Shown: positions 47,215 to 59,765, counted from the stretch's first letter. The stretch is 64,000 nt of DNA from Jaapia argillacea MUCL 33604 (GCA_000697665.1 KL197716.1:53682-117681), one strand, 5' to 3'. Translations and numbers: made by a program. Notes: generated by a model from the letters alone, not told the origin.

Positions 47215-48679
47215 TCAACCTTGTGATAAACGCACCTGGTCCTGTTGGCTCGATCGCTCAAGTAATTTCACATGTAAGTTACCCATCCCCTCGGCAATTT
47301 CCCTCATTGTCGGGTGGTTCTCCCCCTCCCATCGTTCAGACCAGCCCAGCATAATCAGATTCCAGAGCTCATTGGGCATTAAACGACCATTGGATTTCTG
47401 GTATAAAGGATAACTTGGCACATTGTACACCTTGGGTTCACCAAACAAGGGCATCTTCTCCACAATGTGGCCACCACTCCATAACTGGCAAATAGGTTGG
47501 GAACTGCCATAGCTATGATGCAAAGTGAAACCAAGACTTACACAAAGGCAGACATATCCATATACAGCAATATTGTTCTTGATGGTTTCACCTTGATAAT
47601 GGTCACTGAAATCTACCGAGTTTGAAAGTAGAAGAGGCCCTGCAAATCCACTTATGTGTGGTCTGGGACCCTGGACATCATTGTCGACATTGCCCATAAA
47701 TATACATTCCTAGAAGACAAAAGTCAGTATGGTAGTGATCAGCACAGTAATGCTTACCACTCCAAGGTTATAATGAAGTATATGTTTTTTATGAAGGTAA
47801 CTTAAACCCTCTGCTATCTGTTGTAGCTAATCACAGTTTAGCAATGGCTAATTCTTATAGATATCAAACCTTTACCAGGTGCACCATGCCTGCTATGTCA
47901 AGAGGGTTTTTCACTGTCCATTCCAAGACATTGCTGTGGGTTGTCTGGGGTACTATGGTACAAATGGAACCAAAGAGAGAAAATTCTCCATCAAGGCCCA
48001 GAAAAGGTAAAACATTTGGATGTGATAGGCATTTCAGTGTGGACACCATGTCATACAAGTCCTGCAATCCAGTCCATTAGTTCCAGCTGCTTCAAAAGCA
48101 CACAGTGGGGGTGTACTACCTTGCTAAAATATGGAAGCTTTTCCCAGGGATATAATATTCTTAGATCTTGAGAGATAACCACACTTTGGTCATTCCAAAT
48201 GAGCTTAGTCATAGGATCCACACCTATAAAATTGGTGAGGAAGACATCTACTGGGAGATCCCCAGATTTTTCTGATAGCATAACTAAGAGGTGATGAAGG
48301 AGGTGATGAAATGGGAGTTCAAGATCAGATAGGAGTTGAAAACAAGGTTGTCCCTGATCCAAGTTAGATCAGTGATAGAAGTCACTCCTTTCAAAGTACA
48401 CCAGTATCTATAAATGTACAGATATATCAACAATAATCTATCACTAAAGAAAGAGAGGTATACCTCACTAAGTCTGCAACGAATTTCACTTGCTGCATTA
48501 CTTGAGAGGTTGACAATGGCATGATGGACATCAACCAAACCCAGATATTTCTGTAATGCTGTTGAAATCTGTGTTTTATAGGTATCAACCTGGTCTAAAG
48601 TGAGATCCACATGTGCATTGATGGCCTTGATACTTGAGATTAACTGAGGGGAAGAAGTCAGCATATTGAACAAGGACAT
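47215..48679 (-). CDS. Predicted pseudokinase with N-terminal helical region
   Basis: Multi-exon minus-strand gene. The first exon (48679 to about 48467) gives a helical N-terminus with INAHVDLTLDQVDTYKTQIS and YLGLVDVHHAIVNLSS, as in agaricomycete kinase genes of this type. Kinase-fold pieces follow: LKCLSHPNVLPFLGLDGEF, LLQQIAEGLSYLHKKHILHY, RPHISGFAG, NNIAVYGYVCLC and a C-lobe (GRLMPNELWNLIML, HPTMREIAEGM). The catalytic loop reads HYNLGV where active relatives have HGDLKG, and GFA replaces DFG, so both catalytic aspartates are absent. No clear glycine-rich loop is seen. The lobe architecture is otherwise retained, which favours a pseudokinase over random decay. Exon 2 (about 48430-48100) is uncertain. 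Its start lies against the tail of the NACHT gene, so the two may once have been fused or co-transcribed. Confidence 0.6.
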
Positions 48680-51597
48680 AGGATGGATAAGATACTGGCC
48701 TCAGAGCCTTCAAAGTCTGATTCCCCACCTGCTGAGGTGCTGTGAACCAGGGTGACAAGGCAAACAAGACACTGCTCTATGCAAGCAAGGTATTGGCAGG
48801 CAAGCCATAGATTTGTCTTTTGGATGCAGACATAAAATGGGGATTTCCACTCTGAATCTTGGGATCCAAGTTGTGGATCTGTAAGGTATGGATAGAAAGA
48901 TGGATGGATGATGCAGACTGTTTTGTCATTACTGCCTTTCGTAGCTGAGTTCAGTGGGGAATGAAGTACGGCATGCAAGGACCATGTTAAAGTCGTTACT
49001 TCAATGAAGTACCGAAGTCAAGACAGTGTACTTCTCTGATAGTACTTAGGTTGCAACACAGAGTGAGGCGGTATGAGGATGAGAAAGAGAGGAAACCAGA
49101 TAGAGACCAAGTCAGACTTTGTAGGAATGCAAGTAAAGACTTGTATTGACAAAGTGAACAAGATGGAGAGTATTAGCAAATACAGGCAGGTATATATACT
49201 GGATAGAAGCACAGTCCGTAGTAAGCGTAGTCCGATGAGTAAGTCTGTAGTAAAGATGAGTAAGTGGATAAGAGTCAAGGCGAGTCAAAGAGAAATAGGA
49301 GTCCGTAGTCTGCAGTCAGAAGTCAAAGTGAGTCGAGAGAATAGGAGTCTATAGTCCATAGAGTCGTGGTTCGTAACAGACCAAATAATTTCCTCTACCA
49401 CACTCTCCTTCACCCCTATAACTTCAGCCAGACACGAAAGACTGAGGGGTTTATCAACAACTAAAATTGTCTTAACAAGAGGGATGAAGGTAGCCTTGAG
49501 TGAAGTGCGACAAGCCCCAAGGTTCTTGTATGCCCAGCAAAGAAGGATGTCATAGAGTGTCCAGAGGTCTCCTTCAGGATTATCCGAGGTTGTTGTGGAC
49601 GGATGGTGAAGGGATTCCAAATCTGTTTCAAGATCGATGGAATTATCAAGAAAGTTACAGACAGTCGATGCCCAGATGAACAGTCCACTAGCTTTGCAGC
49701 TGAGCTGGAACACCTCTGTATCCCTATAGGGCAGCAACCTGGGCAGCCGATTCTCAAAATAAGTCCTAATATCTGTGTTATTGGAGGCATCATGGAGGGG
49801 GACTTGGATGGGGTGGAGTTTTTGACATTTCAAAATGTCGTCAATTTTGCGTTCTGGTCGACTTGTAAAGAATATTTTGATGTGGCCACGAATGCTGTCA
49901 GTGACCTCAAGTAAGAGTTTCAGAAGGGAATGACCCTCGGAACATTCATCCAATGCATCCATGACAATGAGGAGAGGGCTGGGTGGTTTCTTGGACACCT
50001 TCAACGGACCTAGAAGAAGTTCTTGAAACTGGCACTCATAGTGTGAGGAGACTGGTTGACTGAGAGCACGACATAGTTGTGATTGATAGGATGGATGGAA
50101 ATGTGTGAGATTATATGCAATTGTGGCAAAAACATTCTTTGCACTACTTCAATCCCCAACATCATGAGAAAAGAAGAAACTAGCGCCAAGGCAGTTGTGA
50201 CTGGAGATACGGTGAGCCACGGAGTGAGCCACGGTGGTCTTGCCAAGCCCTGCAACACCAAGAAAGTGGGCAACAGGTGGTCTCGAATCAGTTGCGTTCA
50301 AAAGGGCCCAAGCTTCAATCTCGTCAAGAATGTGTTCACAGGTATTGGGGGAGCATTCGAGCTTCTGTCGCCATTCAGTGCCATCAACTATGAATGTACA
50401 AAGCTTTTCGAGGAGGGTGCTTTCATCTTTCGTTTTCAAGGACAGTTAGATAGGGATGCTTGAAACAAGGCATTGACATACTGTGATCAGGGTTCCCCTC
50501 CTTAGCAGCGGCGTGAACATCTGCAAGCTGGGCTGGGATTGTTGCAATATTCCGTTCCATGGCAACCACTTTCTGGTTTGTCCCCAAAGCTATCTCCAAC
50601 TAGGTCATATGTTTGTCAGGCCACGTTCTAATGGTGTGTGCTGATGATCATACCTGGAATGTACCCCACAGTTCATGGAGATATTTCTCATAGTCCCTCT
50701 GGAGGTCTTGATCAAGCTGATGGTGGAGTATTCGCTGGCCCATGGACTCCTTCGGCTTTGATCTTGTATGGTCCAGTAGACTTTGAAGATTTCTACTTGT
50801 CTGTCAGTGAGAACTGAGGGCTCAGAGGAATACATGACAATCTAACCTGGCAAACCATTTACATGATCCTTCCATACCCAAGTCAACACCTAAAGGATCA
50901 CTTGAAAGTCTCATCTCGAGCAAATGGAAAGTCCGAGCGGTGTTGTCAGCCAACCGCTCCCATTCTCTGGGGTTGCCTCTCATGTCCTACAATATCATTA
51001 GAATAGATCCACCTGAGGACGGAAGGGGTTGAGACAAACCTCAACAATCTTGAAAAACTGCCCTGTAAGCCCACCAATTGTTTTCACAAATGGAAAATGA
51101 CCAAGAAGTTCTCCAACATCTTTCAATGCAGCTGCCAGATCTTTTCCTATCAATGTCGCAAAATCTGGGATACCAGGGTCTTCTGGAAGCGCAACAGGCT
51201 CAGGTGACAGTTGTGAGATCATTGGACTGGATGTATGTGTTTGAGTGGGTGGAGGAGGTAGATGGGAGGGAGGTGTTTGGATCTCAGATGGAGGCGCTGG
51301 ACTGGACGGAAGGTTTTCAGATAGAGGCACAGGATTGGGAAGAGGGCATGGGTTAGATGAATATGTGATATTGGATGGAGGTATCAGATTGGTAGCAGGT
51401 ACGTGATTGGAAATATGCTGTGAGGGAGATGGAGATGCGGTATTGGATGGAGTGGTCGGATTCACAGGAGGCAGGGGTGTGGACAAAGATGTCGAAGCAG
51501 ATAGTGGTGTTGAAGGAGGCAAACCAGGAGAGGGAGATTGTGACGATCTGAACGGTCTTCGTATTATGCAGAGGAGTGAATTGTCCTTCCCCATCAC
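48680..51597 (-). pseudogene. NACHT-domain protein gene, inactivated
   Basis: Fungal NLR-like gene, minus strand. Exon 1 (51597 to about 51036) encodes a proline/serine-rich leader and a helical segment (AAALKDVGELLGHFPFVKTI). Short exons follow (MRGNPREWERLADNTARTFH; HHQLDQDLQRDYEKYLHELW; GTNQKVVAMERNIATIPAQL). The NACHT domain has Walker A GVAGLGKTTVAH, LGASFFFSHD, Walker B LLIVMDALDEC, FFTSRPE and the GLFIWAST motif. NACHT proteins are nucleotide-binding switches used in fungal non-self recognition. Two lesions: an in-frame TGA at 50149-50151, where relatives usually have arginine (consistent with CGA to TGA), and a 394-bp solo LTR at 48985-49378. The reading frame continues beyond the LTR with HPSFYPYLTD, a typical post-NACHT segment. 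No C-terminal repeat domain is found. Confidence 0.8.
48985..49378. mobile_element. Solo LTR inside the NACHT gene
   Basis: 394-bp element with TGTTA...TAACA ends, flanked on both sides by the 5-bp target duplication GACCA. It contains a TATATATAC box and no coding content. It is not similar to the LTRs of the element at 27959-37042, so it comes from a different LTR family. The perfect target duplication and the conserved coding sequence on either side suggest a fairly recent insertion followed by LTR-LTR recombination. Confidence 0.82.
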
Positions 51598-51650
51598 AAA
51601 GTTAATGAATCAAAGGTGCGATCCAAGACAATCAAGTCGGGCAAGTTTGA

Positions 51651-51830
51651 GGGTCGACATCGGGACGTCAAGAACTCAGCGCTAATGAATCGAATTCAGG
51701 GACAGGGAATCAGGTTGAATGGTCAAATAATAAGGTCTCACCTTCTATAAAAATCTGTTCGATTGGAAGTTGGGTCTCGAGGATAATATTGAAGAGGTTG
51801 CCAGACAGAGAGGTCGAGATGGTGAGGATG
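51651..51830. repeat. Dispersed duplicated segment, copy 2
   Basis: Homologous to 18549-18725 in the same orientation (see the shared words listed there). It lies immediately upstream of the NACHT gene start, so part of that gene's 5' region is shared with unrelated DNA 33 kb away. Confidence 0.6.
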
Positions 51831-52640
51831 AGAGAGACGTATGATCAGAGGGTTCGAAACCCCGCACTGCAACATGTTGACAGCATGGATTCTATGATGT
51901 TCCCTTTGTACATTTATTATTTCGCGCCACGCACTAGGTTTTATTAGCACACACATCGTGCACATATTGGGATCTGCTTATGATTGATGGATTCCGGATG
52001 GCTCAGAGGAGAGCTGAAGCCCTCCTCAAGTCTCTCTCCGATACAAGGTGGTCCTCGAAGTCGAGCTCACATTTATAGGTTGCTTGTTTCGGTTCAGAGG
52101 GAACACCCCAAGCCCTCTAAGCTCTTATCGACATCCCCTGCCAGACAGGCTGTCTCCATGATGGTCCCTTTCCTATTGCTCCCAATCCCCCTTGTCCTCT
52201 TCCCTCATATTGTATGGCTATTTTCATACATTATCTGCCCTTTCCATCTCAATCCCTCTCATGCCCGTCTTGCACCCCATTTTTGGCTCTGCTAACTGAG
52301 GCAACGCAACAATTTCATGTATCGTGGTCTTCGTGTTTCTCTTTCTTGCGTCTGAGAAAATGGTAAATGATTTTATTAGACGGGATCAGCTCAAGTTTGC
52401 AGTTCTAATATGTACTGAGGCACGAGGGAAGGGATAGAACTTAGTCTTTGAGCGAGCGGCAGGCGCGGCACGGCTCTCTTGTCTTCGTACCGTGATGACA
52501 CCTGCCTGCAGCATACCAATCTGGCTCTGCTGCTTTCTTTTCCACCTATCTAATACATGCAATATACCATTCATATTCTGCCATCACCAAAAGAATCTAT
52601 TCATTTAGTCAACCTCACCTCAACTGAAACATCGCAACTC
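51830..52640. other. Intergenic region before the DIRS-like element
   Basis: No recognised gene. A 103-codon + strand open frame at 51984-52295 with one hydrophobic stretch has no recognised relatives. I found no terminal repeat here that clearly pairs with sequence downstream of 57.5 kb. Confidence 0.35.
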
Positions 52641-52641
52641 G

Positions 52642-55600
52642 ATGCCTGCCCACATGCTCCAGGACCCAAACCTGGAAGTCCAATCTGACTTCACTGATGT
52701 TGCATACGATGTCCTTCGTGACCTCCTCATCAGTGCTGGGAACACCAAAGAAGAAGCAGTCCAACACCTCATCGACACATGGACCAGAGGCAATGATACT
52801 CAGAAAGCTGCCTGGGCACAGCAGGAGATTGAAGACAGGGATGCCTGAGAAGTGGAGGAACGAGCAGAGAAGGAACAGGCTGAACAGCGCAAGTTAGAGC
52901 TAGAATGGGACACCGAAGTGAAGAGGTGGGAGGCAGAGAAGAAGAAGCCGAAGCTGAATGACTTTGACAAGGGCAAAATTGTAGGAGATGTCATTACCCC
53001 CCACCCCTCGCCCTACGCCTTGAACAAGCTTCAGAACTTCAAGCTTGTCAAACTTTTTTACTTCACCCACGAAGGCTGCTTGGACGCGACGCAGCATGCC
53101 CACACCACTGCAGATGACGCATTTGGGCTTACCAAGGCAGATGGTTTTGTCACACTGCGGCCTGTAGCAGCGTTCAAGGCTTTGCGAAACATTGTGCAAG
53201 ACGAAGACTTGACATGGGATCAGATGATCTTGGCGAAGGACAACATGCTCAACCACATGGAACAAATGGGCTGGAGTGTGAAGCACGTCACAGCCCTCGT
53301 GACATTCTTCTTCAACATCGAGTGCCACCCCCTCTGATGGCAAGAACAGGGAGACTATGCCCTGATTGTCTATCAAGCTTGAGTCTGAAGAGATTGGCAT
53401 GATTGCCTCAAGCAGAACAAGGGCTTCAACATTGGTCGAATGAATGAGGCATTGCTACGATCCATCTATGAAGAGAACTGGACAGCCATTAGGGTCGACA
53501 CCATGAAAAGGTCAGTCCTATTACCCATACTTATTTTGAGCCATTCTCACCAATTGCTCCTCCGCCTCATCAAAAACCTCTCGGTGATGCCCACCCTGCT
53601 ACACCTGCAACCTTTGGCAAAATTCACTACCGCACAACCGCCATTATCAGTTGTGCTGCTACAATTGCTACGTGCTACATGCTACATGCTACATATGCTA
53701 CTGCTACATGCTACAAACCTGATCGCTACTGCCACAGCTACTGCCATTGTTGCTACGACCGACTGCTCATGGTACATACGGATATGCACATCGTAATACT
53801 ACCAGGTTAGAGGATGCCATTGCATTGGCCTTGCTCTCCCCTCACCATTCACCAGCTCAAGGGTGATCCTCCCACACCTGAACCTCTTTGCATTCACACA
53901 CACAGAGATCTTGCTCCCCATCTCCAGCACTGAAGAACTCATCACTACATCATCCGCAACCCTCACCGAAGAAGAAATTTCAATACACAACACCTCCAGT
54001 AGACACCTCATCCTGGTCACATACTCGTCGTGGATCTCAGTCTTTTCAGAATGGCGCAAGCAACCGTGTCCTTGCCGCTTGTGCCATCTGCCTTGGCCGC
54101 CATCAACACAATGTTACAAAGTGCAACTCGGAAACATTCTGCGATGGAGCCGCAGCAAGATGTCATCGCAACAAAGCAGGAAAGCTTGTCAACCCAAATG
54201 GCGGCCCGCTATGCTTCAACTGGCAACTACCATCAGGTTGCACCAGCACTGCTCACGACTCCAGACATGAATGCTCGGGATGTGGAAAGAAGGATCATGG
54301 AGCTCAGACTTGTCCTTAAACACAGGAAGAATAATGCTCTTACCCCACTGGACACGAATAACTGGGAACAAATGCTACAATCGAGAAACCTTTTTTATAA
54401 ATACCTGTTACTTCCATATCACATACACTTTGGATTCAACGCCAGAATCCAACCTATTATGACTACATTCTGCCCCCCTAATAACCCAGCCATTTCCCTT
54501 CATGCTTTGGCCTTCGACGCAATTGTGGATAACGAGTTTCGCAAAGGCTGCTACATTGGCCCTCTCTCCAGGCATGAAGTTGAAAAATTGCTGGGCCCTT
54601 TTCAGTCTTCACCACTTTCACTGGTTCCTAAACCAGGGAAGCCAGGGAAGTTTCGACTTGTACAAAACTTCTCGTTTCCATACTCCCCAACAGAATCTGT
54701 GTCTTCTATTAATCATTTCATTGACGCGAACCTGTATCTGTGCACCTGGGGCACGTTCGCCGTCATCTCTCTCACAATTTACCACTTGCCACCTGGCTCC
54801 CAAGCTGCAATCTGTGATGTTGCAGAGGCCTACCAGACAATCCCCATTGTGTCATCACAATGGCCAGGCCTGGTAGTCCAACTTTGAAGATCAGAAACCT
54901 TTGCGATCGATACCAGTAACTGCTTTGGGCTTAGGCTCAGCAGGGGCATTTACAGAGAGGTGGCTGATGTTGGTGTGGATATCTATTGTTCTCATGGGAT
55001 TCTTCCCTTATCAAAGTGGGTTGATGATCATATCTTCTTCCGGATTCTCCAAGAGTATCTCATGTCGTATAATGATCGATGCAAACATTGTGCAAATAGC
55101 ATCTGAGCAAATGGTGGAAGGTTACACACCAGTAGTAGGGTCCACTATTGAGGGGACCTTATGCCAAATGGACTCCATGAAGAGTATGATGAGGACATGT
55201 CCTGCGACGCAATTGACCTTTCCACATCTTCAAACCACTCCGTGGAAGATGCCAAGTTCACATATTGTATGGATGATATTGACCATATATCAACCCCATT
55301 GGGAATACCCTGGGAAACCACGAAGGACATCCCTTTTGGATACATTGTTCCCTTCATCAGATTCTCTTGGAATCTTCAGATGAAGACAGTATCGGTCCTG
55401 AGTGCCAAGAAGCAGAAATACCTCCATGCAATCAAAGAATGGGAGAGCGCCTCATCGCATACACTTGAAGAAGTCCAGAAGCTATATGGGAAGCTCCTCC
55501 ACACTTGCTTGGTGGTTCCAAGAGGACAAGCATACCTTACAAACCTTGAAGCCATGCTCAGCATCTTCAGTGATCGTCCTTTCATGCCACATACCCCTCC

Positions 55601-57497
55601 ACGAGACACACCCAACAACCTCATATGGTGGAAATACCTCCTCTCCCATGAGTCTCTCGAAAGGCCAATTCCTGGTCCAGTCAAACTCATCGACATCAGT
55701 GCCTATTCAGATGCAAGCTCTGGATTTGGTATTGCAATCACGATCAGGAAGAGATGGCGCGCATGGAGACTTATCCCAGGCTGGGAAGCAGACAACTGAG
55801 ACATTGGCTGGGCCGAAGCCATTGGGTTCGAGTTCCTCATCTGATCAATCCTTGCATCCCACCCTACGAATTGCCACCCCAAAGCTTATGGAGACAACCT
55901 CGGCGCTGTCGAAGGTTGGTGGAATGGATGAAGCTGAAACAAGCTGACGAACATTATCCCCAGGCAAATCCACAAACTCATCCAAGACACCCAATGCACA
56001 ATCCATACCCGATACATTGCAAGTGCCCAAAACCCAGCGGATGCACCTTTACAAGGTCTATACTCATCGAGTTCCTTGCTTCTCCCACCTATCCCCATCC
56101 CTGTCCCCATCCAACGATTTGTCGTTGACTTCGATGCGCCATTCCAACCTAATGAGATCACTATACATCAATGCCACCCCACACCACAACCCTTACCCAA
56201 GCCCCCTTGCGATGAAGAATATCACAGACGAGCCATGTGTCAACGACAAGCAAATGATGCACTCGAGGAAACCATCCACTTGTCAAGTGGCTGGTGAGCA
56301 TTGAGCCAGATGGAATACCAGAACCACAAATGGCCCACTCTCTCACAATCCCCCACCAGCCCCATATCATCCAGATCTCACTCTGACACCATTGCATCTC
56401 CGACCTCACTGCCGTGCATGCGACCGTCTCCGGTTATGGAAACCACTCCATCCTCGCACAACTCTCAATCAGCAAGGACGACCAATGAACCTATCGACTG
56501 CAAATCTGCAACGGATTGAAGAGGTTCTCGCTCATGCCTGGGCTAAGAGTACTTGCAAATCCTACAGTTCTGGCTTGCTCGTCTTTCACGTCTTCTGTGA
56601 CAAGAAGTCAATTCCAGAGCCTCAGCATGCACCTGCAAGTAGTCTTCTCATGTCATCATTCGTCTCCACCATTGCTGGTGCTTATGCTGGCCAAATGATC
56701 ACCAATTACCTCTATGGAGTGCGAGCTTGGCAGATCCTTCACAGTGTGGCTTGGTGCTTAAATGAACCTGAGATGGAGGCTCTCCTGAAAGCAGCTACAA
56801 ACCTTGCTCTGGCATCATCAAAACGGAAAAAGCGCCAGCCATACACAATCAATTTCATCACAGTGCTGCAAGAAAATCTCAACCTGGATGACCCTCTGGA
56901 TGCATCTGTCTTTGCATGCCTCACCACAACATTCTACGCTGCAGCCAGGGTTGGCAAATTCACAGTCCGTCGCTTAGATATCTTTGACCCCCATATTCAT
57001 GTGAAGCCCTCAGACAAGTGCCACGAAGAAGACCGAAATGGTCTTGCCGTAACGACCTTCCACATCCCTCGCACGAAGGCCTCTGTGAATGGAGAAGACA
57101 TATACTGGGCAAGACAAGATGGGCCCACAGACCCAGAAGCTGCTTGGGACAACCACGAATCTGTGAACCAACCCCCCGCGAATGGTCACCTCTTTGCATA
57201 CCACTTCAAGGGCGGCTATAGGCCCCTTACGAAAACAAAGTTTTTGGAGCGTCTCAGGAGTGCAGCGCATGATGCAGGTCTAGACCTGTACAAGGTCACG
57301 GCATACGCATAGGCTCCACGCTAGAGTATTTACTCCGTGGGTTGCCATTCGATGTGGTTAAAGCCAAAGGGCGCTGGGCCAGCAATGTGTTCACACTCTA
57401 CCTATGGAAGCATGCCCAGATCATGGCCCCCTACATGCAAGCCACACCTCAGCTACATGAGTCCTTCGCACGGTACACGATGCCTCCAATCCGCTGA
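52642..57497 (+). mobile_element. DIRS-like tyrosine-recombinase retroelement, broken
   Basis: Fossil. Part order on the + strand: a gag-like region (about 52640-53340, charged, with ALNKLQNFKLVKLFYFTHEG), a cysteine-rich region (about 54090-54320, with CSGCGKKDHGAQTCP), reverse transcriptase (about 54350-54890, with SLVPKPGKPGKFRLVQNFSF), RNase H-like (about 55160-55800, with KLIDISAYSDASSGFGIAI), and a tyrosine-recombinase part (about 56470-57497, with GSTLEYLLRGLPFDVVKAKG and RWASNVFTLYLWKHAQ). Reverse transcriptase followed by a tyrosine recombinase instead of a DDE integrase, with no LTRs, marks a DIRS-like element. It carries several breaks, at least about six. The ends were not delimited because no inverted or split direct repeats were found by eye. 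Confidence 0.82.
53655..53765. repeat. Degenerate TGCTACA-type tandem repeat
   Basis: Irregular tandem array of TGCTACA/GCTACATGCTACT-like words inside the DIRS-like element, between its gag-like and cysteine-rich parts. Confidence 0.6.
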
Positions 57498-58750
57498 GCC
57501 CCCTGCATGAGTACTTTGTCCGACTCCTAGTTTTAGGGTATCCGAGGCTCGCTCGATGCGTCGTCAGACTCCTACGTCACTGGGAATCGCAGCTCACCTC
57601 GTCTTCTCTCTAGGTGCAGAGTCCAGTGTCCACACAGTGGGACCAGAAAGCACAAGCGCTTTCACCCACATCGCTTCGCATCATACTATCTACTACTCTG
57701 CTGTTCGTGCTTGCTCCTGTACTCTACCACATTAGCGCCATAGCGTTACACTCAAAGATTAGCTTTCAACAGCCGACGACCCATTGAGACAAAGAGGTCC
57801 AGACTCCGATGCCAAAATCGCGTGGCTTACGTGTCTCGGAAATTTCCACTTTCCTTTTCGAGGAATTTATAAGGTTATAACTTCTCCTAGAATGGCAATA
57901 AGGCCTTGATAAGACCTTGCATGCGCCGCGCGCACCAAAACCCATCGCGCAAAATAATAAATGTACAAACGGAACATCATACTATGATGCGCCTAAAACA
58001 AGCGCCAAAGATACACTTGAGCGCCCGCATCAGGGATTGACGTGAGTCAGACAACGGTTGAAGTGAATATGTCGCTGGTGATCTGCAACTCACAAATCGG
58101 AGCAGCATCCTGATTCTTCCCCATCATCTACTTACCATCGGCCCATATCTTCTCTAATACTTGCTCTCAATTTTCCGGGGCATGAAATGGCTCCACAAGT
58201 TATCCTCGCTCAATTCCAAAACTTCCATTGACCCCAACGAGGAAAATCAATATAATCTCTCAACCTAACACCCCAATCATCCAGCCTTTCAATGACAACC
58301 CTACCCTAAAAACCACAACCACAAAGGTGATCCACTCCCCATGTATTGGTATTCAGCCTTGCTACAAGGCCAGGTCTGCGCAGTAGTTGGTCGAGGTAGT
58401 GGTACATGATCTCAAAACGTGAGGAATTGGAATAACTGACACTCGATGAATGAGAGTATATTGCGACCATAAAGCAGGGGAAGCCGTGTCGCTTGACAAT
58501 TAGTGATTGCGATTGTGATTTGAAGGCAGGATTCGAGGGGAGATGAAATTTAGGGCAGGGTATGACCCTGAAGGGGTTGATATGTCTGACCTGAGGCACT
58601 GTACATGATGGAGCTTTGAGCATATAGTGGAAGCACCACATACACGAATGACGAGCATACCTGAGTAGTCCAAGCCTTACCCTGAACGTTATGAACATTC
58701 TGCACGACCCACTCGACCCACTTCCACCTCGCCCATTCTCACGTATCCAT
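57498..58750. other. Intergenic region after the DIRS-like element
   Basis: Contains a 130-codon minus-strand open frame (58306-58698) without a recognised domain. The remainder shows no coding pattern, RNA gene or repeat I can identify. Confidence 0.35.
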
Positions 58751-58752
58751 TA

Positions 58753-59765
58753 GGAACATCAAGAGTATGAGAAGATCGATGATATCGGGAGGGGTGATAT
58801 GAGCATTGTATGCGAGGTCGCGAGGAGGTTAGTGAGATGTTGCATTCGTACTAGATGAAGCTGCCATTGAGGACCCTCCAGTACGAATGTCAGTACCTCC
58901 TTCTTTCCCTAGACTAGACGTGAAGAATTGATGGTTTTGGTGAAGTGCGTACGAGGGGTGGGTTTGAGGCGTTCACGGCACTCGTTGGTCTGGTTTGGCT
59001 GGAGGAGTCTGGTGAGAGCATAGGAATACTTCAGATATACGTCAGCGCGTCGATAGGCCTAACTTTGGGTACTATCTTGATACTTACAAGATATGCCCTA
59101 AGTTGTTGTTTCTCCTTCCCTTACTCCCTTTCTTCCGATACCTCCATTCCACTTTCTTCACCCCATCCTCCCCCTCCATCCCACATTTCTCCTCCCTCCC
59201 CAGCCCTCCCTTCTACTCCCTTCCTTCTCACATCCTAACCCACCTCCAACACCAGGCTGAACCTGGGCAGGCCCCAGAGCCTTAACCAACCCCACCGACC
59301 TCTGAATCACCTACTCCCTCTCGAACTATCCTCTTCACTCTCACCGGCGCATAGAGACAAGGTTTTCTATCTCCAAATCTCTGATTCCAATCCACCTTCC
59401 ACCAGCTCTTTTCGAGTTGATGCTCTCAAGGAAGGAAGAAAGGATTGACATGTTGTACGTGTGGAGTAACAAATGGCGTCCATTGCCATTCATGGAGGAG
59501 GGGTACGGAGGTTATTGACCTATTGTGGATGCTATAAGGGTCGTGTTGGGGGCTGGATGGAGGGGTGTTTGGTCTTACCAAGTAAGGTTCTTCCTTCTGT
59601 TCGCTTTTCTTCTCTAGCTGGGCTGCAGGACGGAGGTTGGTCGTAACCCTTTGCGTAGGTGTGTTATGAGAGGGAGATGGGTAGGGGTGATCGCTTCGTT
59701 CCAGGGAGGTGGACAAGAACGGCGAGGAAGAGTCATCAGGATGGTTGAGATTGTTGGGGAGCGGC
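58753..59765 (+). pseudogene. Near full-span decayed copy of the 3-dehydroshikimate-dehydratase-like gene
   Basis: Aligns in order with the gene at 44806-46493: the exon-1 end (CATCAAGAGTATGAGAAGAT), the exon 3/4 region (GACCCTCCAGTACGAATG), the exon-5 region near 59040-59095, the exon-6 region from about 59255 (ACAAGGTTTTCTATCTCCAA; TGTGGAGTAACAAATGGCGTCC; GGAGGGGTACGGAGG) and exon 7 near 59665-59760. Large parts of exons 1, 2, 3 and 6 are missing, and stops and frame changes are present. Introns are still recognisable, so it is a duplicated pseudogene and not a retrocopy. Confidence 0.75.

Noticed and set aside
51845-51870. GGTTCGAAACC word resembling a tRNA T-loop
   Set aside because: The flanking bases do not form a T-stem and no acceptor, D or anticodon arms can be drawn.
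53655-53765. Regularly spaced repeat considered as a CRISPR-like array
   Set aside because: Units are short, irregular and contiguous without spacers, and the organism is a eukaryote. It is a degenerate microsatellite.
58306-58698. 130-codon minus-strand open frame
   Set aside because: No recognised domain, no splice context and no homologous copy in the window. Kept only as part of an intergenic note.
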